From CAZRHH01 sp964599885 (GTDB lineage Bacteria; Chloroflexota; Dehalococcoidia; DSTF01; JACRBR01), in NCBI GenBank assembly GCA_964599885.1, contig CAZRHH010000009.1:22632-86631 (forward strand): a DNA stretch of 64,000 bases, written 5' to 3'. Position numbers and translations under genes: made by a program. The notes beneath the pieces were generated by a model. It was not told the origin of the DNA. It made no database searches and saw nothing but the letters and a program-made list of their open reading frames with translations. Below, piece after piece: positions 42,359-51,683 of the stretch (position 1 is the first letter of the stretch; each line of letters opens with the position of its first letter).

Positions 42359-43059
42359 GGGCGGTACTGCTCGCCGGCGGCAAGGGCGTGCGCCTGCGCC
42401 CGCTGACGTACACGATCCCGAAGCCGCTTCTGCCCGTCGGCGAGAAGCCGATCCTCGAAGAGATCATCGAACGCCTGAAGAATGCGAGCGTGCGCGAGTT
42501 CATCATCGCCGTCGGCTACCGCGCGGAGTTGATCGAGACGTACTTCCGCGATGGCGCGCAGCTCGGGGTGCGTATCGACTACGTGCGCGAGACGGAGCCG
42601 CTCGGCACGGCGGGTCCGCTCGCGTTGGTGGGCGCGCAGCACGCGTTGCCTCCCGGCGAGCCGCTGCTCGCGATGAACGGCGACATCCTCACCGATCTCG
42701 ATATGAACGCGCTCGTCGAATCACACACGCGCAGCGGCTGCGAGTTCACGGTAGCGACGCGCGAGTTCCAGCTCCATCATCCGTACGGTGTTATCCGCAC
42801 CAACGGCGACCGGATTACGGGCATCGTCGAGAAGCCGGCCGTGACCGACATCGTCAGCGCCGGCGTCTACGTCTTCCAGCCATCCGCGCTCGACGTGATT
42901 CCCGAGGGCAAGTTCTTCGACGTCCCGGACCTCATCAACGCGCTGCTCGGGGCCGGGCGCGGCGTCGGCGCCTATCAGTTCGACGATGACTGGATCGCCA
43001 TCGACCGCATCGAACAGCTCGACGATGCCGGCCGCATCATCGCGGAGAGGCACGGATGA
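42355..43059 (+). CDS. Sugar-1-phosphate nucleotidyltransferase
   Basis: 234 residues from the ATG at 42355 (AAGGAG upstream). LAGGKGVRLRPLTYTIPKPL (6-25) is the nucleotide-binding motif; LLAMNGDILTDLD carries the metal-binding Asp; IVEKPAVTDIVSAGVYVF follows. It makes an NDP-sugar from NTP and sugar-1-phosphate, probably the substrate of the epimerase next door. Mannose- or glucose-1-phosphate cannot be told apart here. It lacks the left-handed beta-helix tail of longer homologues. Confidence 0.88.
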   Translation: MRAVLLAGGKGVRLRPLTYTIPKPLLPVGEKPILEEIIERLKNASVREFIIAVGYRAELIETYFRDGAQLGVRIDYVRETEPLGTAGPLALVGAQHALPPGEPLLAMNGDILTDLDMNALVESHTRSGCEFTVATREFQLHHPYGVIRTNGDRITGIVEKPAVTDIVSAGVYVFQPSALDVIPEGKFFDVPDLINALLGAGRGVGAYQFDDDWIAIDRIEQLDDAGRIIAERHG

Positions 43060-43844
43060 AGGTTTCGATCGTCATCCCCGTCCGCAACGAGCGAGACACC
43101 GTCGTGCCGCTGATCGAACGCGTGCGCGCGGTCGACTGCGGCATGCCCAAGGAACTGATCGTCGTCGACGGCGCCTCTACGGACGGCACGCGCGAGGCGC
43201 TGCTCGCGCTCGGCGAGGCGCCGGACCTCCAGTTCGTCTTCGAAGACGCCGCCCGGGGCAAGGGCCGTGCCGTCCGCACCGGCTTCGCGCGCGCGACCGG
43301 CGACATCGTCATGGTGCAGGACGCCGACCTCGAACTCGATCCGTCGGAGATTCCATTGCTGCTGGCGCCGATCGTTGAAGGACGCACCGGCGTGGTCTTC
43401 GGTTCGCGCTTCAAGGCGCGCGGCCGTGGCGACACGCCGCTCGTCGGCTACGCGGGCAACTTCGGCCTGACGTGGGTGGTGAACATTCTCTACGGCGTGC
43501 GCCTCACCGACATCCTTACCTGCTACAAGGTGATGCGGTCCGATGTTGCCCTCTCGCTCGACCTGCGCTGCAACGGCTTCGATCTCGACGCCGAGATCAC
43601 CTGCCGGCTGCTCCGCGACGGTCATCGCATCACCGAAGTGCCGGTAACGTACGCGCCGCGCGGCGTCGAGCAGGGCAAGAAACTTAGCCCCGGCGTCGGC
43701 TGGAGCGTGCTGCGTGCGATCGTGCGCGTGCGCGTCTCCGCGCGCCACCGTTACGTCCAACCCGCCGGCCCAACACCGAACGACACCGGTCGCGTCCCGG
43801 CCGGTACGGCCGCGCGTACGCCGGACGGCGACCGCGACCGTTGA
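43056..43844 (+). CDS. Family 2 glycosyltransferase, dolichyl-phosphate sugar synthase-like
   Basis: 262 residues. GT-A fold: VSIVIPVRNERDTVVPLIER, VVDGASTDGTRE, QDADLELDPSEIP (metal-binding DxD) and DAEITCRLLRDGHRITEVPV. This subgroup makes polyprenyl-phosphate-linked sugars, exactly the donors GT-C enzymes need. No C-terminal transmembrane helices; the tail is basic and proline-rich. Four-base overlap with the nucleotidyltransferase. Last gene of the glycan operon. Confidence 0.87.
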   Translation: MKVSIVIPVRNERDTVVPLIERVRAVDCGMPKELIVVDGASTDGTREALLALGEAPDLQFVFEDAARGKGRAVRTGFARATGDIVMVQDADLELDPSEIPLLLAPIVEGRTGVVFGSRFKARGRGDTPLVGYAGNFGLTWVVNILYGVRLTDILTCYKVMRSDVALSLDLRCNGFDLDAEITCRLLRDGHRITEVPVTYAPRGVEQGKKLSPGVGWSVLRAIVRVRVSARHRYVQPAGPTPNDTGRVPAGTAARTPDGDRDR

Positions 43845-43950
43845 CACCTTGCGAACGCGCTCCATAGACTGAACGAGAACGATGCCGCATCGGAGCGCGC
43901 GAAGGTCGCGCGAACGTGAGCGACACCAGTCACCGCGAGGAGTGCGCGCG

Positions 43951-44919
43951 TTGTCGCTCGAAACCCTCCTCCCGCAGCTCGAAGAGACGGATAGCCCACT
44001 GTCCGCCGCAGAACTCGCCAACCTCAGCGCGCTCGACGCGAGCGGCCGCGCGCTCTTTCTCGATGTCTGGCGCCGGCTGAGCATTCAGCGCCGCCGCGCC
44101 ATCGTCGATACGCTCGCCGACCTCGGCGAGGACAACGTCGATTTCGACTTCGACAGCGTCTATCTCGTCGGCCTGCTCGATGACGACGTTCAGGTGCGCG
44201 CCGACTCGATCAAGGCGCTCTGGGAGTACGAAGGCGATGACCTCGTCGCCGTCCTCCTCAAGCTGCTCGCCGACCCGGAAGCGATCGTCCGCGCAGAGGC
44301 CGCACTTGGCCTCGGCCGCTTCCTGCTTCGCGCTGAACTGATGGACGAGGGCGGCGACCGCACGGACGAGATCGAGCGCGCGCTCCGCGTCGTCGTCCGC
44401 GACGAGGCGGAACTGACCGAGGTTCGCGGCCGCGCCGTCGAGGCGCTCGGCGTCCGCGGCCACGAATGGGTCCACGACATGATCGAGGACGCCTACGGCA
44501 GCGGCGACCGGCGGCTGCAAATTAGCGCTGTTCACGCCATGGGCCGCAACGCGGACACGGGTTGGCTGCCGACTATTATCGAAGAGATGCACAGCGACGA
44601 CGGCGAGATGCGCTTCGAAGCGGCCACCGCGGCCGGCGCCATCGCCGACGAGGACGCGATTCCCGAGCTGGCGCAACTCGCGCTGGACGAGGACACCGAA
44701 GTGCAGGAGGCGGCGATCGGCGCGCTCGGGCAGATCGGCGGGCCGTCGTCGCGGGAAGTGCTGCTGTCGCTGGCATCGGACAATAGCGACGAGCGCGTGC
44801 TGGAAGCGGTGACGGACGCGCTGAGCGAGGCCGACTTCATCGAGGATCCGATGGGGCTCAAGCTCTACGTCGACCAAAGCCTGGCCGAAGAGAGAGAAGA
44901 CGAGGATGACGACGAGTGA
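43951..44919 (+). CDS. HEAT-repeat protein
   Basis: 322 residues from a TTG; GCGAGGAG ends eight bases upstream. An N-terminal helical region (LSLETLLPQLEETDSPLSAA) precedes a run of HEAT/PBS-lyase-type repeats (about 75-310; VQVRADSIKALWEYEGDDLV, VQEAAIGALGQIGGPSSREV). Very acidic, ending EREDEDDDE. It is a scaffold for protein contacts with no enzyme motif. Stop overlaps the Nudix GTG. Confidence 0.78.
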   Translation: MSLETLLPQLEETDSPLSAAELANLSALDASGRALFLDVWRRLSIQRRRAIVDTLADLGEDNVDFDFDSVYLVGLLDDDVQVRADSIKALWEYEGDDLVAVLLKLLADPEAIVRAEAALGLGRFLLRAELMDEGGDRTDEIERALRVVVRDEAELTEVRGRAVEALGVRGHEWVHDMIEDAYGSGDRRLQISAVHAMGRNADTGWLPTIIEEMHSDDGEMRFEAATAAGAIADEDAIPELAQLALDEDTEVQEAAIGALGQIGGPSSREVLLSLASDNSDERVLEAVTDALSEADFIEDPMGLKLYVDQSLAEEREDEDDDE

Positions 44920-45380
44920 CGATTGAACGCGCGTTTCGGGTCGAGCAAGCCGTTTCCGCCGGCGGTGTCGTCTACCGGCACGGCGAGCACGGCGTCGAGA
45001 TCGTGCTCTGCGGCCGCACGCGGGAGGCGTTGTGGGCGCTGCCGAAGGGCACGCCCGAGTATGGCGAATCGCTCGCCGATACGGCGCTGCGCGAAGTCCG
45101 CGAGGAAACCGGCCTGGGCGTGACGATCGTCGACGATCTCGGCACGATCGAATACGAGTTCTCGCGCCCGTCGCACAGCGTGCGGTTCGAGAAGACCGTG
45201 CATCATTTCCTGATGCAACCGGACGGCACTGGTACGACCGCGCAACACGATCGCGAGTACGATCGCATCGAATGGTTCCCGGCCGAAGAAGCCTTGCGCC
45301 TGATGACGCACCGCAACGAGGTAGTGATCGTGCGCCGCGCGCTCGAAGCGATCGACGCCTACGATGGAGCAGCAACGTGA
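44916..45380 (+). CDS. Nudix hydrolase
   Basis: 154 residues from a GTG overlapping the HEAT gene stop (GTGA). The Nudix box runs from Gly in PKGTPEYGESLADTALREV to REETGLG, with all metal-binding glutamates. The start VSAGGVVYRHGEHGVEIVLC is typical of diadenosine-polyphosphate or nucleoside-triphosphate cleaning enzymes. Part of a three-gene unit with HEAT and GNAT proteins. Confidence 0.87.
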   Translation: MTIERAFRVEQAVSAGGVVYRHGEHGVEIVLCGRTREALWALPKGTPEYGESLADTALREVREETGLGVTIVDDLGTIEYEFSRPSHSVRFEKTVHHFLMQPDGTGTTAQHDREYDRIEWFPAEEALRLMTHRNEVVIVRRALEAIDAYDGAAT

Positions 45381-45922
45381 CGACGACAGTCGAAGGCGAA
45401 GTTGCGCGAGGTGAGCGCGTCGTCCTCCGCGAGAAGCGGCTGACCGACGCCACGCTCGATTACCGCTGGCGCACCGACGCAGAACTCGCCCGCTTCGACG
45501 CGGCGCGCCCGTTCTCGGCCGCGTACGATGATTACGTTTCGCTGTTCCGGGACGAACTGCGCTACCCGAGCCCGTACCGCCGCAGCTTCGCGATTGAGGA
45601 TAACGACGGCCGGCATATCGGCAACGTCATGTACTACAACATCGACGCCGTGCGGCGCGAGGCTGAGATCGGCATCACCGTCGGCGAGCGCGATTACTGG
45701 AGCAAGGGTTACGGCACCGACGCCGTGCGCACCCTCGTCCAGCACATCCTGCGGGTGACGGGATTCCGCCGCATCTACCTCAAGACGCTCGATTGGAACA
45801 CGCGCGCGCAGCGTTCATTCGAGAAGGCGGGCTTCCGCGCGGCGGGACGCTCGCGGCGTGGCGGCAACACGTTCGTCGTCATGGAGTTCATGGCCGCCTG
45901 GCCGGACGGCGAGCAGCCGTAA
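45377..45922 (+). CDS. RimJ/RimL-like GNAT acetyltransferase
   Basis: 181 residues from a GTG overlapping the Nudix stop. VVLREKRLTDATLDYRWRTD, IGITVGERDYWSKGYGTDAV (acetyl-CoA loop) and IYLKTLDWNTRAQRSFEKAG (helix and beta-bulge) are the RimJ/L pattern. It acetylates a protein N-terminus, an amino acid or a small amine. Confidence 0.85.
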   Translation: MTTTVEGEVARGERVVLREKRLTDATLDYRWRTDAELARFDAARPFSAAYDDYVSLFRDELRYPSPYRRSFAIEDNDGRHIGNVMYYNIDAVRREAEIGITVGERDYWSKGYGTDAVRTLVQHILRVTGFRRIYLKTLDWNTRAQRSFEKAGFRAAGRSRRGGNTFVVMEFMAAWPDGEQP

Positions 45923-45933
45923 CGCGTTGGTGC

Positions 45934-45962
45934 TTGCCCCGGCATGGGGCCGCTGCTATAAC
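45934..45962 (+). promoter_or_regulatory. Promoter of the 69-residue membrane protein
   Basis: TTGCCC (45934-45939), 17-bp spacer, TATAAC (45957-45962), 36 bases before the ATG at 45998. Confidence 0.6.
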
Positions 45963-45997
45963 ACGGCGATACCGCCTCGCCACAAAGGAGACCAGCC

Positions 45998-46207
45998 ATG
46001 GGAGCAGAGCGCTCGCATACCTACGGCATGATCATCTGCGCCATCAGCGCGATCACCGGCCTGATGTTCCTGATCGGCGTCATGCGCAAGTCGTACATGG
46101 CGCTCGCTCTGCCCGTCACCGCCGGCTTCCTCGGCGCGCTCTACATCTCCTTCTGGATCGGCCGCGCGCTCGTCACCACCCCGATCGAACCGCCGGCTGA
46201 CGATTAG
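45998..46207 (+). CDS. Small two-helix membrane protein
   Basis: 69 residues; AAAGGAG ends eight bases before the ATG. Two hydrophobic segments (about 9-30 and 33-58) with a short basic turn MRKSYM. Unknown function; has its own promoter and is followed by a hairpin. Confidence 0.6.
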   Translation: MGAERSHTYGMIICAISAITGLMFLIGVMRKSYMALALPVTAGFLGALYISFWIGRALVTTPIEPPADD

Positions 46208-46233
46208 AGCGGCGACCCCCGCGACAACCGTGG

Positions 46234-46253
46234 CGGCACAGCTTGCTGTGCCG
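46234..46253. terminator. Hairpin after the small membrane protein gene
   Basis: CGGCACAGC-TT-GCTGTGCCG, a perfect 9-bp stem followed by TCGTTGTGT. It may act as a terminator or be a member of the interspersed hairpin class; it lacks the CGTAG leader. Confidence 0.45.
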
Positions 46254-46413
46254 TCGTTGTGTGCCACCGCACCAACCACTCCTGCCACCCACTGTCAGCA
46301 GACCACACCAATCCGTTGATCGCCTCCTTCCCACGGCGTTACACTGAAGCGAACGTTTGTACGCGCGCCGGACACGTCGCGCGAAGCACGCACCCCGCTG
46401 CGCCGGAAAAAAC

Positions 46414-49400
46414 ATGGAAAAACTCAACATCTTCCACCCCGCCGTTCAGGCGTGGTTCAACCGCCGCTTTGATGCCGCGACTGACGCGCAGCTGCGCGGC
46501 TGGGCGGCGATCAACGCCGGCCAGGACACGCTCGTCGCGGCGCCCACCGGCAGCGGCAAGACGCTGACGGCGTTTCTCTGGAGCATCGATAGTCTTCTGC
46601 GCCGCGGCCTCGCTGGCGAACTGCCCGATGGCATCGATGCTATCTACATCTCGCCGCTGAAGGCGCTGAGCGGCGACATCCAGCGCAACCTCGTCGAACC
46701 GCTCGACGGCATCCGCGAGATGGCGCGCGAACTCGGCTACGACGCGCCGGAGATCCGCACCGCGCTGCGCACGGGCGACACGACGCAAGCCGCGCGTGCC
46801 GCGATCCTGCGCCAGGCGCCGCACATCCTCATCACGACGCCCGAGTCGCTGTACCTGATGCTGACGGCCGAACGCAGCCGCGCGCTGCTCCGTACGGTGC
46901 GCACGGTGATCGTCGACGAAGTACACGCCCTCATGCGCGACAAGCGTGGCAGCCACCTCGCGCTCTCGCTCGCCCGTCTCGACGCGCTCGCCGAACAGCG
47001 CCCCGTCCGGATCGGTCTCTCCGCCACCGTCCACCCGATCGAGGACGCAGCCAAGTTCCTGACCGGCACGAAACTCGCGCCGGCAACCCAATCCCCATCA
47101 CCCAGAACCCAGACCGCCATCCCCTGTACTGTCGTCGACGTCGGTCATCGCCGCGATCTCGATCTTCGCATCGAAGTGCCGGACACCGATCTGCAGGCCG
47201 TCGCAGCGAACGAGCAGTGGGGCGAGATCTACGACCGCATCGCGACGATGATCGCCGAACATCGCACCACGCTCGTCTTCGTCAACACGCGCCGCATGGC
47301 CGAGCGCGTTGCGCACAACCTCGCCGAGCGCATCGGCGAAGAGCACGTCGCCGCACATCACGGCAGCCTGTCGAAAGACCGCCGCTTGCGCATCGAGCAG
47401 CGCCTCAAGGACGGCGAGATGCGCGCCATCGTCGCTACGGCGTCGCTTGAGCTTGGCATCGATGTCGGCACAGTCGACCTCGTCTGCCAGATCGGCTCGC
47501 CACGCGCGGTGACGACGTTCCTGCAGCGCATCGGCCGCTCCGGCCATGCGCTCGGCCTCACTTCGCGCGGACGGTTGTTCGCGACCTCGCGCGACGAACT
47601 CGTCGAGTGCGCCGCGCTCGTCCGCGCCGTGCGTGCCGGCCGCCTCGACCGGATCCACCCGCCCGTCGCGCCGCTCGACATTCTCGCGCAGCAGATCGTT
47701 GCCGAGTGCGCGAACGGCGAATGGCGCGAAGACGACCTGTACGCGCTCGCCCGCAGCGCCACGCCGTACGCTGAGCTGACGCGTGCCGACTTCGACGATG
47801 TGATCGAGATGCTCGCCGAGGGCCCCGCACCGTCGCTCGGCCGCGGACGCGCGCTGCTGCACCGCGACCGCATCGCCGGCGTCGTGCGTGGCCGCCGCGC
47901 CGCGCGTCTCACCGCCATTACCTGCGGCGGCGCCATACCGGAGGTCGCGGACTACCGCGTCGTGCTCGACCCCGACGAGACGTTCGTCGGCACAGTCGAT
48001 GAAGACTGGGCGATCGAAAGCATGGCCGGCGACGTATTCCTGCTCGGCTCACACTCATGGAAGATCCGCCGCGTCGAATCCGCGCGCGGCGTGCTGCGCG
48101 TCGAAGACGCGCAGGGCCGCCCGCCGAGCGTCCCGTTCTGGCTCGGCGAAGCGCCATCACGCACCTGGGAGCTGTCGGAAGAAGTCAGCCGTCTCCGCCG
48201 CGACATCGCCGCGCGCCTCGACGATCTCGAAGCCACCACGCGCTGGCTGGTCGACGAGACATCCGTCGCGCCGGGCGGCGCCGTTCAGATGGTCGAGTAC
48301 ATCAACGCCGAAGTCGGCGCGCTCGGCGTCATGCCCAGCGACACCGACATGGTGTTCGAGCGCTTCTTCGACGACGCCGGCGGCATGCAGCTCGTCGTGC
48401 ATGCGCCGTTCGGCGGCCGCGTCAACCGTGGCCTCGGCCTCGCGCTGCGCAAGCGCTTCTGCGTGAACTTCGACTTCGAACTGCAAGCCGCCGCCACGGA
48501 CGACGCCGTCGTGCTGTCGCTCGGCCCGCAGCACAGCTTCCCCCTCGCGGACGCCTTCACGTTCGTGCGCTCATCGAACGTCCGTGAGTCGCTCGAACAG
48601 GCGATCCTCGTGTCGCCGATGTTTGGCTCGCGCTGGCGCTGGAACGCGACGCGCGCGCTCGCTGTCCTGCGCAGCAACGCCGGCAAGAAGGTGCCGCCGC
48701 CGATCCAGCGCATGCGCTCCGACGATCTGCTCACGGCTGTCTTCCCGCTACTGACCGGCTGCCAGGAAAACATCAGCGGCCCGATCGAGCTGCCCGACCA
48801 CCCGCTGACCCGCCAAACCGTCCACGACTGTCTGTACGAAGCGATGGACATCGATCGCCTCACCGACATCCTCACGAAGATGGAGTCCGGCGAGATCCGC
48901 ATGCACGCGCGCGATACCACCGAGCCGTCGCCGTTCTCGCACGAGATCCTCAACGCCAAGCCCTACGCCTATCTCGATGATGCGCCGCTCGAAGAACGCC
49001 GTACGCGCGCCGTTTCGCTGCGCCGCACGCTGCCCGAACACGCGCGCGATCTCGGCCAGCTCGACGTAGAAGCGATCGACCGCGTGCGCGACGAAGCGCG
49101 CCCCGAGCCGCGCGACCCCGACGAGCTGCACGATTTGCTCAGCGGTGTCGTCACGCAGCCGGCGAACGACGAGTGGCGCGACTGGTTCGACGCGCTCGTC
49201 GCCGACGGCCGGGCTGCGCTCGCAATCACCGATCGCCGCGAGTACTGGTTCGCCGCCGAACAGCTGCGCGCGATCGAGGCGCTGTACCCCGACGCCACGC
49301 TGCGCCCGGAAGTGCACCTGCCCGTCGCGCTCGATGGCCCGCCGCCTGAGCGCGAAGACGCGGTCCTCGCCGCCGCGCGCGGCCACATGGAGTATCTCGG

Positions 49401-50730
49401 GCCGATGACGCCCGCCGATCTCGCGACCATGCTCGCGCTCGGCGCCGGCGAAATGACGTCAGCGCTCGCGCGGCTCGAAGGCGAAGGCGTCGTGCTACGT
49501 GGCCGCTTCACGCCCGCGTGCGACGACGAGGAGTTCTGCGACCGCCGCTTGCTCGCCCGCATCCATCGCTACACGCTCGACCGTCTGCGCAGCGAGATCG
49601 AGCCGGTGAGCGCGCAAGACTTCATGCGCTACCTGCTGCATCGGCAGCACGTCGGCGGCGCGCGCCGTCTCGAAGGCAAGCGTGGGTTGCTCGACGTGAT
49701 CGCGCAGCTACAGGGCTACGAAGTGCCGGCCGTCGCCTGGGAGCGCGACGTGCTGCCGCTGCGCATCGCCAACTACAACCCGCACTGGCTCGACGAGCTC
49801 TGCATGTCGGGCGATGTCGCCTGGGCGCGGCTGTCGCTCCGCAAGTCGAACGGCGTCTCGCGCGGCGCCGCGCCCTCGCGCGCAACGCCAATCACGCTGA
49901 CGCTCCGCCGCGCCATGCCGGCGCTGATCGAGATCACGCGCGGCGCGCAATCACCTGAACCGCCCGTAGCCGGCTCAGCCGCCGCCGTCTACGACGCGCT
50001 GCGCGAACACGGCGCGCTCTTCCTCGACGATCTCGCCGCCGCCAGCCGGCTGCTGCCGGTGCAGCTCGAAGAAGGACTGTGGGAACTCGTCGGGCGGGGA
50101 CTCGTCACCGGCGACGGGTTCGCGCCGCTGCGCCAGATCATGACGACCTCGCGCCGCGGCCGAAATGAACGCCGCCACGCCCGATACGGCGCCGCGCGGC
50201 TCCCGCGCGTGCCGGCGCCACAGGGCCGCTGGGCGATGGTGCATCGCTTCCAGCACGAACCGTCGCCCGCCGACGAACTTGGCGAGACAGCCGGCATGCA
50301 ACTGCTCGCCCGTTACGGCGTCGTCTTTCGCGATCTCGTGGCGCGCGAGAACGTCGCCGTACCGTGGCGCGACATTCTGCGCGCACTCCGGCGTCAGGAG
50401 GCGCGCGGCGTTGTCCGTGGCGGCCGCTTCGTCGCGGGCTTCGTCGGCGAACAATACGCGCTGCCCGACGCCGTCGACGCCCTGCGCCGCGTCCGCCGCA
50501 CCGAGCGCGATGGCGACATCGTGCGGCTGAGCGCTGCCGATCCGCTGAACCTCGCCGGCATCATCACGCCGGGCGCCCGCGTCGCCGCGCTGGCCACCAA
50601 CGCGATCACCTTCCGCGATGGCATGCCCGTAGCCATAGAAGAAGGCCGCAAGCTGCACGTACTGGAAGGGGCGCCGGAAGGGTTCGGACGGCCGGCGGCG
50701 CATGACGACATTGCCGCCGGCCGGCCATAA
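46414..50730 (+). CDS. lhr: Lhr-type large DEAD/DEAH helicase
   Basis: 1438 residues from the ATG at 46414. Superfamily 2 helicase core: Walker A APTGSGKT (43-50), DEVH (168-171), SAT (203-205), VFVNTRRMAERVAHNLAER, motif VI QRIGRSGH (about 370). A winged-helix and beta-barrel module and the long Lhr C-terminal region (about 850-1430) follow. Lhr proteins unwind DNA/RNA hybrids 3' to 5' in DNA repair. Residues about 225-237 (TQSPSPRTQTAIP) encode a repeat-derived low-complexity loop, several residues longer than usual, before CTVVDVGHRR. Confidence 0.9.
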   Translation: MEKLNIFHPAVQAWFNRRFDAATDAQLRGWAAINAGQDTLVAAPTGSGKTLTAFLWSIDSLLRRGLAGELPDGIDAIYISPLKALSGDIQRNLVEPLDGIREMARELGYDAPEIRTALRTGDTTQAARAAILRQAPHILITTPESLYLMLTAERSRALLRTVRTVIVDEVHALMRDKRGSHLALSLARLDALAEQRPVRIGLSATVHPIEDAAKFLTGTKLAPATQSPSPRTQTAIPCTVVDVGHRRDLDLRIEVPDTDLQAVAANEQWGEIYDRIATMIAEHRTTLVFVNTRRMAERVAHNLAERIGEEHVAAHHGSLSKDRRLRIEQRLKDGEMRAIVATASLELGIDVGTVDLVCQIGSPRAVTTFLQRIGRSGHALGLTSRGRLFATSRDELVECAALVRAVRAGRLDRIHPPVAPLDILAQQIVAECANGEWREDDLYALARSATPYAELTRADFDDVIEMLAEGPAPSLGRGRALLHRDRIAGVVRGRRAARLTAITCGGAIPEVADYRVVLDPDETFVGTVDEDWAIESMAGDVFLLGSHSWKIRRVESARGVLRVEDAQGRPPSVPFWLGEAPSRTWELSEEVSRLRRDIAARLDDLEATTRWLVDETSVAPGGAVQMVEYINAEVGALGVMPSDTDMVFERFFDDAGGMQLVVHAPFGGRVNRGLGLALRKRFCVNFDFELQAAATDDAVVLSLGPQHSFPLADAFTFVRSSNVRESLEQAILVSPMFGSRWRWNATRALAVLRSNAGKKVPPPIQRMRSDDLLTAVFPLLTGCQENISGPIELPDHPLTRQTVHDCLYEAMDIDRLTDILTKMESGEIRMHARDTTEPSPFSHEILNAKPYAYLDDAPLEERRTRAVSLRRTLPEHARDLGQLDVEAIDRVRDEARPEPRDPDELHDLLSGVVTQPANDEWRDWFDALVADGRAALAITDRREYWFAAEQLRAIEALYPDATLRPEVHLPVALDGPPPEREDAVLAAARGHMEYLGPMTPADLATMLALGAGEMTSALARLEGEGVVLRGRFTPACDDEEFCDRRLLARIHRYTLDRLRSEIEPVSAQDFMRYLLHRQHVGGARRLEGKRGLLDVIAQLQGYEVPAVAWERDVLPLRIANYNPHWLDELCMSGDVAWARLSLRKSNGVSRGAAPSRATPITLTLRRAMPALIEITRGAQSPEPPVAGSAAAVYDALREHGALFLDDLAAASRLLPVQLEEGLWELVGRGLVTGDGFAPLRQIMTTSRRGRNERRHARYGAARLPRVPAPQGRWAMVHRFQHEPSPADELGETAGMQLLARYGVVFRDLVARENVAVPWRDILRALRRQEARGVVRGGRFVAGFVGEQYALPDAVDALRRVRRTERDGDIVRLSAADPLNLAGIITPGARVAALATNAITFRDGMPVAIEEGRKLHVLEGAPEGFGRPAAHDDIAAGRP
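47092..47125. repeat. CCCAGAACCCAGA-type repeat inside the helicase gene
   Basis: ACCCAATCCCCATCACCCAG followed by AACCCAGACCGCCATCCC, a quasi-periodic tract like those in the intergenic regions, in frame within the helicase. Confidence 0.55.
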
Positions 50731-50755
50731 TCGGCGGCAACGCGTTCTCCAGCGT

Positions 50756-51559
50756 CTAGATCAGCCCCGGCGGCCACACCAGCGGGATGTTCGAGCAGTC
50801 GGGAGTGGTAAACGATCGGTTCGTCTGCTGCGTCCACACCCCGTTATCGGTCCACAGTCCATCGTCGTAGAGAACGTTAATCCGATAAGAGTGCGCGCGT
50901 GACGGCAACATGCCGTAGGCGGTCACCGCACGTCCTCTTGGCACGTACGGCATGAACGAAGGATCGTACGGCCCGAAGCTGATGAAGGTGTCCGGCAAGT
51001 ACCCGTTGTCGAAGAACGAGACATCGAGCCACGACTGCGCCGGCGCGCGCGTGCTTAATGTCGATGTGTACGGAATCGCGAAGGTGATGCCCGGTGCCTC
51101 ATCGAGACAAAACACGTCGAGCACGGCGCGGCAGTCGGGCGTCTCGAAGGAGCCGCCGCCGATCGACGCCCAACCGCCCGTTGCCAATCGAACATTCAAC
51201 CGATATTGATGCGTCGCGCCAGCAAGCAGATCGGGCCATTCGTGCGCGTACGCCTCGTTTGGCTTGATCGTCAGCGGACCGTAGCCGAGAAATGTGCCTG
51301 ACGCGAACTCGTTGTCGTGCAGCGAAAGATCGAGCCACACGTTCTCGGGTGAGCCCGGCACGCCGCGTTCGGCGAGCAGATCGCGAATGAAGGCCGCGCT
51401 GGGAATGATGAAGCTTGCCTTCGGCCGCAGCTCGACGAGGGGGCACTGCGCCGAGCGGAAGTAGTGCGGCTGGCCCGCCGCCTCGCCGCGCGCCGGATCC
51501 GGCGCCGCGAGGAAGATCAATCCGGCGATAACGGCGGCGGCGACAAGCAGCGCTCTCAT
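50756..51559 (-). CDS. Secreted protein with two tandem homologous domains
   Basis: 267 residues from the ATG at 51559. Signal peptide (MRALLVAAAVIAGLIFLAAP). Two repeats of about 100 residues: WLDLSLHDNEFASGTFLGYG to SFETPDC, and WLDVSFFDNGYLPDTFISFG to SFTTPDC. Each has H(Q/S)YR(L/I)NV near the end and a terminal cysteine. The predicted fold is a beta-sandwich of fibronectin/CARDB style. Role unknown. Divergent from another secreted gene. Confidence 0.65.
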   Translation of the reverse strand: MRALLVAAAVIAGLIFLAAPDPARGEAAGQPHYFRSAQCPLVELRPKASFIIPSAAFIRDLLAERGVPGSPENVWLDLSLHDNEFASGTFLGYGPLTIKPNEAYAHEWPDLLAGATHQYRLNVRLATGGWASIGGGSFETPDCRAVLDVFCLDEAPGITFAIPYTSTLSTRAPAQSWLDVSFFDNGYLPDTFISFGPYDPSFMPYVPRGRAVTAYGMLPSRAHSYRINVLYDDGLWTDNGVWTQQTNRSFTTPDCSNIPLVWPPGLI

Positions 51560-51683
51560 ACATCGAGAACGCCCGGAAAGCCGCAAAGGTTAACCGCGCC
51601 CGCGAGCAACCTCATCCTCCGTCGCGTCAACTTTCGTGCGCCGCACCGTTAACTTCAGCGCCCCTTCAAGCGTTACCCCCATC

